Part shown: piece by piece, positions 1-6,108 of the stretch | Numbering within the stretch: the first letter of the stretch is position 1 | Layout of the letters: each line of letters begins with the position of its first letter | Origin: Duncaniella sp. | GTDB lineage: Bacteria > Bacteroidota > Bacteroidia > Bacteroidales > Muribaculaceae | Assembly: GCA_029052375.1 (NCBI GenBank) | Contig: JAIDJD010000419.1 | Location: 1 to 6,108, forward strand | Length of the DNA: 6,108 nucleotides | Reading direction: 5' to 3' | Made by a program: the position numbers and the translations under genes | The notes under the pieces: model-generated | What the model saw: the letters and a program-made list of their open reading frames with translations, nothing else | The model's database searches: none | What the model was told of the DNA's origin: nothing

Positions 1-40
1 CGTAAGATCGTCGGCTGCGTAAGATGTGTCTTAGACACAG
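1..40 (+). other. Nextera/Tn5 sequencing adapter remnant at contig end
   Basis: Bases 8-40 align without gaps to the Nextera read-1 adapter (TCGTCGGCAGCGTC followed by the 19-bp mosaic end AGATGTGTATAAGAGACAG) with 28 of 33 identities. The mismatches are at 16, 21, 30, 32 and 36. Bases 1-7 (CGTAAGA) equal the last seven bases of an i5 index I recall as S517 (GCGTAAGA), which sits directly before TCGTCGG in the real adapter. The order index, primer, mosaic end, insert is therefore preserved. Genomic sequence should begin at about base 41. The in-frame TAA at 3-5 and the ATG at 24-26 both lie in the adapter and have no biological meaning. The substitutions may explain why trimming missed it. 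The adapter and index sequences are from memory. Confidence 0.92.
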
Positions 41-41
41 G

Positions 42-401
42 GTCAAGCCGCTCGACCTGGTGTTGCTGGGCGACGGCTATGCCATGAATCTCGGCGTCAG
101 CCTGACGCGCGTCAGGAACACCCTGCTCCTCTCCACGGGCATTCTCACGGCCGTGGTGACGGCCTATTGCGGCCCTGTGTCCTTTGTCGGGCTTGCCGTC
201 CCGCATTTAGCCCGCCTGCTTGCGGCTACAGACCGCCATGCATGGCTGCTGCCCTCCACCATGCTCGCCGGAGGCGCCGTGGCCCTCGCGTGCAATCTCT
301 GCACGTCGCTGCCCTCGTCCGGGCTGCTGCCTCTCAACGCCCTGACGCCCGTGGTGGGCGCTCCGGTGATACTCTACGTCATCCTCAAGAGACGAGATTA
401 A
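42..401 (+). CDS. FecCD-family iron/cobalamin ABC transporter permease, C-terminal part (5' truncated)
   Basis: This is the last ~119 residues of an inner-membrane permease that moves iron-siderophore, haem or vitamin B12 across the cytoplasmic membrane. It would work with a periplasmic binding protein and an ATPase (BtuCD/FhuBD/FecCDE type). The visible part begins near LLGDGYAMNLGVS, which matches the conserved LG(E/D)xxAxxLGV segment before the ATPase-coupling region. Next comes the family hallmark CGPVSFVGLAVPHLAR (about bases 168-218), then hydrophobic helices and the typical ending VVGAPVILYVILKRRD. Family members are usually about 330-350 residues, so roughly two thirds is missing. The cause is the contig end: adapter sequence occupies bases 1-40, so the ATG at 24 is not a start. 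The gene need not be broken in the organism. The stop TAA at 399-401 overlaps the convergent antiporter gene by 17 bp. The substrate cannot be read from this fragment. Confidence 0.9.
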   Translation, partial: VKPLDLVLLGDGYAMNLGVSLTRVRNTLLLSTGILTAVVTAYCGPVSFVGLAVPHLARLLAATDRHAWLLPSTMLAGGAVALACNLCTSLPSSGLLPLNALTPVVGAPVILYVILKRRD

Positions 402-1791
402 TGACAGCCGAGGCTATCGCGGCGACTATCAGCACTCCTATGCCTATGGCCTCGGTGCGTCTCAGCCTGCCCTCGCCGCGCTCCGAGCGTGCCTTGAGGT
501 AGAATACGAGCCCCACGAGGTAGAATACAGAGGCCTGCATGAACAGCTCGAGGCCTCCCGAATAAATCATCCACAGACAGAACACCGTACACGCCGCGCC
601 CGTCCAGCGCGCGGCGCGCTCTGAGCGTGTGCGCGATATCTTGCAGAGATACATCCCGCTGAACAGGTAGGCCGGGAGCACCATGACGCCCGTGATGTTG
701 ATGGCCGCCAGGTAGACGTCGTCTGCCATCACCACCACGAGGAGGAAACACTGCATGATGAGCGAGGAGACCGTGAGGCCATAGGCGGGCATACGGCGCG
801 AGTTGAGCGACAGGAACTTGCGCGGGAATATCCCGGCCCTGGCCGCGCTGAACGGCACCTCGGCCGTGACCAGTGTCCAGGCCACCCATCCGCCGGTGAT
901 GGAGATGATGATGGAGACCACCACGAGCCAGTAGGCCCACGTGCCTCCGAAGGCCTTGAGGACGTATGCCACAGAGGGATTGGGCAGGGAGGCCAGCTCG
1001 GGGCGCGAGAGTATGCCGAAGCTAAACACCGAGACGAGCACGTAGAGGAGCCAGGCGGTGAAGAAGCCCGTCACTCCGGCCTTGCCTATGTCCGCGCTGC
1101 GCCGTGCGCGTCCGGCCATGACCACAGCCCCCTCGATGCCGATGAAGCACCAGAGCGTGACGAGCATCGTAGAGCGCACCTGGCCTGCTATGCCTCCGAG
1201 GCCCGAGGCCTCGCCCCAGAAGTCGACGGAGAAGAAGCCCATCCTGATGTTGAGCGACAGGAGCACTATGATGAGGATGATGGTGACTATCTTGAGGGCC
1301 GCCAGGAACGTGGTGAGAAACTTGGCTGTCCTCATGCCTGAGACCACGACGGCAAATATGGCCCATATGAACACTGTCCCGAAGGCCACTGTGGCCCATC
1401 CGTGGTCGAGCAGGGCGGGGAAGAATGCTCCGAACGTGTCGCTTAGCATCACGGAGTAGGCCACGTTGGCAAAGGCTGTGCAGAGCCAGTAGCCCCATGC
1501 GACATTGAAGCCTATGAACTGGCCGAAACCTTCGCGGGCATACTGGTAGATGCCCGCGTCGAGCTCGGGGTGGCGGTCTGCCAGATATTTGAATGTATAG
1601 ACCAGCAGGAGCATACCTGCGGCCGTGACGCCCCAGCCTATGATGACGGCGCCGAGGCCGGCGTCAGCGGCCATGTTCTGGGGTATGTTGAAGATGCCTG
1701 CGCCCACCATCATTCCGAAGACGAGGGCCGCGAGACCTATGAATCCGAGCTTGTCTGCCTGCTCGGGAGGTGTGGATGAGTCTCTCTGCAT
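385..1791 (-). CDS. Basic amino acid/polyamine antiporter, APC superfamily (ArcD/AdiC-like)
   Basis: A 468-residue inner-membrane protein of about 12 helices that probably exchanges a basic amino acid for its product, such as arginine/ornithine, arginine/agmatine or lysine/cadaverine. Numbering is from the ATG at 1791. Helix 1 carries the unwound substrate-binding motif GAGIF (30-34) followed by NIPQNMA, close to ArcD-type proteins. Helix 6 reads LWCFIGIEGAVVMAGRA. Its Trp214 and Glu220 have the same six-residue spacing as Trp202 and Glu208 of AdiC. A GGW motif (Trp302) fits AdiC Trp293 in helix 8. The sequence GRARRSADIGKA after helix 6 is typical of basic amino acid antiporters. Start choice: a TTG at 1801-1803 would add four residues but lies in a probable -7 promoter element, so the ATG at 1789-1791 is preferred. 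It leaves a short polar N-terminus before helix 1. The gene follows groL in the same direction after a hairpin and is probably transcribed separately. Exact substrate is unknown. Confidence 0.9.
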   Translation of the reverse strand: MQRDSSTPPEQADKLGFIGLAALVFGMMVGAGIFNIPQNMAADAGLGAVIIGWGVTAAGMLLLVYTFKYLADRHPELDAGIYQYAREGFGQFIGFNVAWGYWLCTAFANVAYSVMLSDTFGAFFPALLDHGWATVAFGTVFIWAIFAVVVSGMRTAKFLTTFLAALKIVTIILIIVLLSLNIRMGFFSVDFWGEASGLGGIAGQVRSTMLVTLWCFIGIEGAVVMAGRARRSADIGKAGVTGFFTAWLLYVLVSVFSFGILSRPELASLPNPSVAYVLKAFGGTWAYWLVVVSIIISITGGWVAWTLVTAEVPFSAARAGIFPRKFLSLNSRRMPAYGLTVSSLIMQCFLLVVVMADDVYLAAINITGVMVLPAYLFSGMYLCKISRTRSERAARWTGAACTVFCLWMIYSGGLELFMQASVFYLVGLVFYLKARSERGEGRLRRTEAIGIGVLIVAAIASAVINLVS

Positions 1792-1799
1792 AACAGGGT

Positions 1800-1808
1800 G
1801 CAAAAGTA
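1800..1808 (-). promoter_or_regulatory. Candidate Bacteroidetes -7 promoter element for the antiporter gene
   Basis: On the minus strand this reads TACTTTTGC, a full match to the Bacteroidetes primary-sigma -7 motif TAnnTTTG(C). It is preceded by a T-rich run (eight T at about 1810-1817). A TTTTG that could act as a -33 element lies about 26 bp upstream, longer than the usual ~19-21 bp, so the -33 match is poor. The predicted transcript would start only a few bases before the ATG at 1791, giving an almost leaderless mRNA. The call rests on the motif and its position between the groL hairpin and the gene. Confidence 0.4.
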
Positions 1809-1838
1809 CAAAAAAAATCGGACATGGTGTACAGCAAA

Positions 1839-1873
1839 AGCCACCCCGGGCCGTTGTGCGGGCCGGGGTGGCT
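1839..1873 (-). terminator. Hairpin terminator after groL
   Basis: Inverted repeat with 14-nt arms, 1839-1852 and 1860-1873, around a 7-nt loop. Thirteen of 14 positions pair, with a single G-G mismatch (1850/1862). The outer 11 bp are perfect and GC-rich (AGCCACCCCGG / CCGGGGTGGCT). In the groL direction it begins 29 bp past the TAA and ends in a short TTTT tract. A longer T run follows further on at about 1817-1810. It probably ends the groS-groL transcript and insulates the downstream antiporter gene. The short U tract leaves partial readthrough possible. Confidence 0.75.
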
Positions 1874-1902
1874 GTTATGTTGTCCTGTGTGGAGACGGGG
1901 TA

Positions 1903-3537
<1,635 letters not shown>

Positions 3538-3609
3538 GGCTGTGGAAAATTATGCTTTTTGTAGGGGTTTTCTATTGATATGTCTTGTCTGTTGTCTTGC
3601 GCGGGCGTC

Positions 3610-3885
3610 TCAGTTCTCGATGATGCCGAGGACGTCGTTCTGGCGCATGATGAGGTATGCTGTGCCGTCGAGGGTCACCTCGGTGCCTGCATACTTGCCA
3701 TAGAGCACCTGGTCTCCGGCCTTGAGAATCATCTCTTCTTCTTTGGTGCCGGGGCCGGCGGCTATCACTTCGCCCTTGAGGGGCTTCTCTTTGGCTGAGT
3801 CGGGGATGATGATGCCAGCGGCGGTGACCTCCTCTGCGGGAGAGGGAAGGATGAGTACGCGGTCTGCTAAGGGTTTGATGTTCAT
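3610..3885 (-). CDS. groS: Co-chaperonin GroES (Hsp10, 10 kDa chaperonin)
   Basis: A 91-residue co-chaperonin that forms the heptameric lid of GroEL. It starts MNIKPLADRVLILP, the conserved first strand. The mobile loop follows at about residues 16-33 and contains the GroEL-contacting hydrophobic triplet (GIII, matching GIVL in E. coli). Then come KGEVIAAGPG and the core motif GDQVLYGKYAGTEV, and the protein ends with NDVLGIIEN. The length and all motifs are normal for the family. It is the first gene of the groS-groL operon. Its leader is about 58 nt if the sigma-54-like promoter at 3954-3970 is real. Translation probably starts from an A-rich leader (AACATCTAAAGAT before ATG) without a strong Shine-Dalgarno sequence. 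Confidence 0.98.
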   Translation of the reverse strand: MNIKPLADRVLILPSPAEEVTAAGIIIPDSAKEKPLKGEVIAAGPGTKEEEMILKAGDQVLYGKYAGTEVTLDGTAYLIMRQNDVLGIIEN

Positions 3886-3953
3886 ATCTTTAGATGTTTG
3901 TTGTTGATTGATGTCGTCTTGTGGTGCAATGTATGTCTTGCGCTATGCAATCC

Positions 3954-3970
3954 TGCATAAACCGTGCCAA
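3954..3970 (-). promoter_or_regulatory. Candidate sigma-54 (RpoN) -24/-12 promoter of groS-groL
   Basis: On the minus strand this reads TTGGCACGGTTTATGCA. The -24 half, TTGGCACG, is a perfect match to YTGGCACG. The -12 half is ATGCA against TTGCA, with one mismatch. The GG and GC dinucleotides are exactly 10 bp apart, the spacing sigma-54 requires. The element lies 69 bp upstream of the groS ATG and would start transcription near base 3943. I see no good TAnnTTTG element between here and groS; the nearest is TACATTGC, one T short. Repeated palindromic half-sites lie immediately upstream, as expected for an activator-dependent promoter. The assignment rests on sequence match alone. Confidence 0.6.
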
Positions 3971-3979
3971 GGGGTGTGG

Positions 3980-4027
3980 TGTCAGTCGCGACTGACAATT
4001 TGTCTTGTCAGCCGCCGTGTGCTGACA
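3980..4027. promoter_or_regulatory. Cluster of TGTCAG/CTGACA inverted half-sites, candidate activator or repressor operator
   Basis: Four exact 6-bp half-sites alternate in orientation: TGTCAG 3980-3985, CTGACA 3992-3997, TGTCAG 4006-4011 and CTGACA 4022-4027. The first pair forms a perfect 18-bp palindrome, TGTCAGTCGCGACTGACA (6-bp spacer). The middle pair forms CTGACAA-N6-TTGTCAG (3992-4011). The third and fourth are separated by 10 bp. The cluster would lie at about -37 to -84 from the inferred groS start. That suits a dimeric regulator acting on the sigma-54-like promoter, although enhancer sites are often further upstream. No CIRCE element (TTAGCACTC-N9-GAGTGCTAA) is present. The cognate protein is unknown. 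Confidence 0.6.
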
Positions 4028-4039
4028 TCTCGTAAAGAA

Positions 4040-4085
4040 CGCCTGCCGGGCTCCGAAAGTGCATGTCTCGGATGTCCGGCAGGCG
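4040..4085 (-). terminator. Hairpin terminator after the surface-protein gene
   Basis: Perfect 10-bp arms CGCCTGCCGG (4040-4049) and CCGGCAGGCG (4076-4085), plus an inner 5-bp stem TCCGA/TCGGA (4052-4056 and 4068-4072), close an 11-nt loop. In the minus direction the hairpin begins 38 bp past the stop codon of the surface-protein gene and is followed by the T-rich TTCTTTA. It probably ends that transcript, so groS-groL depends on its own promoter just downstream. The T tract is imperfect. Confidence 0.7.
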
Positions 4086-4096
4086 GAAGGGTGGGG

Positions 4097-4113
4097 GCAG
4101 ACGCGGGGTCTGC
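4097..4113 (-). repeat. Small hairpin just past the surface-protein stop codon
   Basis: A 6-bp perfect inverted repeat (GCAGAC 4097-4102, GTCTGC 4108-4113) around a 5-nt GC-rich loop begins 10 bp after the stop codon of the gene at 4124 and precedes the larger terminator hairpin. It may help 3'-end formation or mRNA stability, or it may be chance in GC-rich DNA. There is no T tract next to it. Confidence 0.35.
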
Positions 4114-4123
4114 GGCTATTTTA

Positions 4124-6108
4124 TCAGAGCTTCACCTTGACGGTCTTGACGCCGTGTACGCTGACTATGTAGAAGCCGGGGGCGAGAGTGAACGAGCACT
4201 CGCCGCGGCCGGCGGCTACGGCGTGGCCGGCGATGTCATAGACGGTGACGGGGGTGGACTCGGCCACGCCGGCTACAGACACGGTGTTGCCGGCGAGGAG
4301 CACGGCGATATTCTCGGCGCTGATGTCGCCGAGGCCGGACACGAAGTCGTCGCCGAAGTATCCGTCGGCGTCAGAGATGCGGAAGGTCTTGACGATGAGT
4401 GTGCCGCCTATCGAGACGGGGGCCAGCTTGACCATGCGGGTCTCGGGGTTGAGGTCGAGCTCGGCATGGAAGGGGAAGTCGGCCTTCTCGAGCACACGGA
4501 GTGTGCGCCATCCGGGTGTGATGTCGCAGTTGCGCGACTCCTGCACCTTGAGGCGGGGATTGCCTGTGCCCTCATACTCGATGAGCAGGGCCACCTGCTT
4601 GGCCCGGGGCTCGAAGTAGGTCATCAGCTTGTCGTTGGTCGAGGTCATCTTGGCGGCGTCGGCTGAGATTTCGCCGGAGGCCTGCACCCAGTGGGGGTAG
4701 TCTTTCTGGCTGGTCTGCACGAGGCCACCGACGGTCTCGAAGGGGGCTGTGGCATTGAATGGAGCGAAGTTGAGGGGCAGCGCCGAGGCGGCCTTGCCGA
4801 AGTGGGTCTCGCCCTCGGCCTTGGCCGCGGGGAAGTCGCAGGTGTTGAGCTTGACGTCGGCCGTGAAGCTCTGTTCGCCGGTGACGTCTGTGACGGCTCC
4901 TTCGGGGAACGAGACGGTGTAGGCTGTGTTGACGTTGAGCGCCTCGTAGGCTATGGTGAGCTTCTTGCCGGAGGCGGAGATGCTGAAGTTCTCCCACTGG
5001 GTCTTTCCGGAGACGGCGGCTGTGCCGTTATACCTGATGTCCTGGTTGAAGGAGAGGGTCAGGGAGCCGTCGGCATACGAGAGGTTGTCGTTGACAAGGT
5101 CGCCCGATGTGAGCTCGAGGGGGTCGTTGCCCGAGGGTGTCACATAACGCTCGATGAGGATGTCGTTGATGTTGAACTGGACCGAATTGTTGTCAATCTT
5201 GAACTGTACGGGACCCGAGGCCATGTGGGTGTAGGAGAACTTGTACATACGCTTCTTGTTGCCGAGGTTCATGTCCTGTACGAGAGTCTCCTCGCCGCCG
5301 GCCTTGGCATAGAGCTTGACGGTCTTGGACTTGGTCTCGGTGTTGGCGAGCCAGAGTGTCACTACACAGGGGCCTGTCACCTCGGGGGTGAGCAGGTAGC
5401 CGCCGGCGGCCGGGGTGGTGAACTGCACGCAGCGGTCAGAGGCGCCGGCGTCGTCGGCCGTGGCGGGGCCATAATTTTCAGAGGTGCTGGCCGAGTTGTT
5501 GGCCTCCTTCATGGCTACGATGCGGACGGTTTTTTCGCCCGAGCCGAATGTCATGCCGGCCACCTCGGCGGTCTTGTTGGCGGCGTTGATGATGTTGGTG
5601 TTGGCTGTGATGGAGCCGTACTTCTCAAACCATGCGTCGGGCTGCTTGTAGAAGTCTGTGTAGAAGAGCACGCCGCCGGCTGTTGTGGAGAAGTTCCACA
5701 CGGTGCCTTCGGTGGTGCCCACATCGTTCTTGGCATCCACGCGCCAGTAGTAGGTCTTGTCGGGGAGGATGCCCGAGGTGACATACTGCTTGTCGGTGAT
5801 GTCTGTGGCCACGGCCTGGAGGGCGTCGGCCGCCTCGCCGAGATAGACGGTATACTTAACGGTGCCGTAGTAGTTCTTGGAGGTGTTCTCCCATGTGAGG
5901 GTGAGGCCTGAGGCTACGCCCTGCTTGGCTCCGTTTGCGGGGAAGGGGGCGACGCAGGCGTTGGGAGCGGCGGGGTCGCCGATGGTCTCGGTGGTCACGA
6001 CGTCAGAGTAGTCCGAGAAGATGCCGTCGCTGTTCCAGGCGCGGACGCGCACCTTGTAGGTGCTGTTGGGGGCGAGGCCTGTAAGGGTGGCGGGTGTGGC
6101 TCCTGCGG
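4124..6108 (-). CDS. Multidomain secreted/surface protein with FN3 and Ig-like modules and T9SS-like C-terminal sorting domain (5' partial)
   Basis: The reading frame is open to the window edge. Codons from 6106 to 6053 encode a continuing FN3 strand (PATLTGLAPNSTYKVRVRAW), so the GTG at 6050-6052 is an internal valine and the start lies beyond the window. About 660 residues are visible. In order they are: the end of one fibronectin type III domain (6108 to ~5980); a second FN3 (~5974-5678, with YYWRVDAKN and WNFST); a beta-rich module starting VLFYTDFY (~5671-5141) that resembles the carbohydrate-binding or cleaved-adhesin jelly rolls of Bacteroidetes exoproteins; an SbsA-type Ig-like domain (~5137-4847, LTLSFNQDIRYNG...YTVSFPEGAVTD); another beta-rich module (~4840-4343); and a tail (~4324-4127) with VTVYDIAGH...LAPGFYIVSVHG..TVKVKL, the pattern of T9SS sorting domains. 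It is probably exported across the outer membrane. Any catalytic domain would be upstream, so enzymatic function is unknown. The module identities are judged by eye. Confidence 0.85.
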   Translation of the reverse strand, partial: AGATPATLTGLAPNSTYKVRVRAWNSDGIFSDYSDVVTTETIGDPAAPNACVAPFPANGAKQGVASGLTLTWENTSKNYYGTVKYTVYLGEAADALQAVATDITDKQYVTSGILPDKTYYWRVDAKNDVGTTEGTVWNFSTTAGGVLFYTDFYKQPDAWFEKYGSITANTNIINAANKTAEVAGMTFGSGEKTVRIVAMKEANNSASTSENYGPATADDAGASDRCVQFTTPAAGGYLLTPEVTGPCVVTLWLANTETKSKTVKLYAKAGGEETLVQDMNLGNKKRMYKFSYTHMASGPVQFKIDNNSVQFNINDILIERYVTPSGNDPLELTSGDLVNDNLSYADGSLTLSFNQDIRYNGTAAVSGKTQWENFSISASGKKLTIAYEALNVNTAYTVSFPEGAVTDVTGEQSFTADVKLNTCDFPAAKAEGETHFGKAASALPLNFAPFNATAPFETVGGLVQTSQKDYPHWVQASGEISADAAKMTSTNDKLMTYFEPRAKQVALLIEYEGTGNPRLKVQESRNCDITPGWRTLRVLEKADFPFHAELDLNPETRMVKLAPVSIGGTLIVKTFRISDADGYFGDDFVSGLGDISAENIAVLLAGNTVSVAGVAESTPVTVYDIAGHAVAAGRGECSFTLAPGFYIVSVHGVKTVKVKL

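Noticed and set aside
22..40. A natural Tn5/IS50 transposon end
   Set aside because: The 19-bp mosaic end is preceded by the synthetic Nextera primer sequence and index remnant, which no natural transposon carries. No transposase gene is present.
1801..1803. TTG start for the antiporter, adding four residues
   Set aside because: It lies inside the TACTTTTGC promoter-like motif, and an ATG follows four codons later with a sensible N-terminus before helix 1.
3886..4123. CIRCE/HrcA operator upstream of groS
   Set aside because: No TTAGCACTC-N9-GAGTGCTAA or close variant is present. The palindromes here have a different sequence and spacing.
3908..4666. A 252-codon plus-strand open frame across the groS upstream region
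   Set aside because: It runs through the promoter, palindromes and terminator, then antisense to the surface-protein gene. It has low-complexity Ala/Gly/Asp-rich composition and no family resemblance.
4691..5911. A 406-codon open frame on the plus strand opposite the surface-protein gene
   Set aside because: It lies wholly antisense to a clearly coding frame with recognisable FN3, Ig-like and sorting domains. Its Gly/Val/Glu-rich translation is what a GC-rich complement produces.
6050..6052. GTG as the start codon of the surface-protein gene
   Set aside because: The frame stays open to base 6106 and continues a fibronectin type III domain, so the codon is an internal valine.

Overview
The window reads as chromosomal DNA of a GC-rich member of the Bacteroidales. 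The evidence is a Bacteroidetes-type GroEL and GroES, a large secreted protein with a type IX secretion (T9SS)-like C-terminal sorting domain, a Bacteroidetes -7 promoter motif (TAnnTTTG), and starts without Shine-Dalgarno sequences. The high GC and the protein style resemble Muribaculaceae or relatives, but that family placement is inference.

Layout. Bases 1-40 are not genomic. They match an Illumina Nextera (Tn5) i5-side adapter with a few substitutions, so the window starts at an untrimmed contig end. Bases 42-401 (+) are the C-terminal third of a FecCD-type iron/cobalamin ABC permease. The other genes all lie on the minus strand. In transcription order (right to left) they are: a partial multidomain secreted or surface protein (6108-4124, FN3 repeats, Ig-like modules, T9SS-like tail); a hairpin terminator (4085-4040); a regulatory region (4027-3954); groS (3885-3610); groL (3537-1903); a hairpin terminator (1873-1839); and a basic amino acid/polyamine antiporter of the APC superfamily (1791-385). 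The antiporter overlaps the end of the permease gene tail to tail by 17 bp.

How it works together. groS and groL form the usual two-gene chaperonin operon, 72 bp apart. Upstream of groS is a near-consensus sigma-54 (-24/-12) promoter with exact GG-N10-GC spacing. Behind it lie four TGTCAG/CTGACA half-sites, two of which form a perfect 18-bp palindrome. This suggests that chaperonin expression depends on RpoN and an enhancer-binding protein, which would differ from the usual HrcA/CIRCE or sigma-32 schemes. It is the most interesting biological signal in the window. The other genes are recognisable families in ordinary arrangements, and I saw no mobile element, CRISPR array, RNA gene or defence system.
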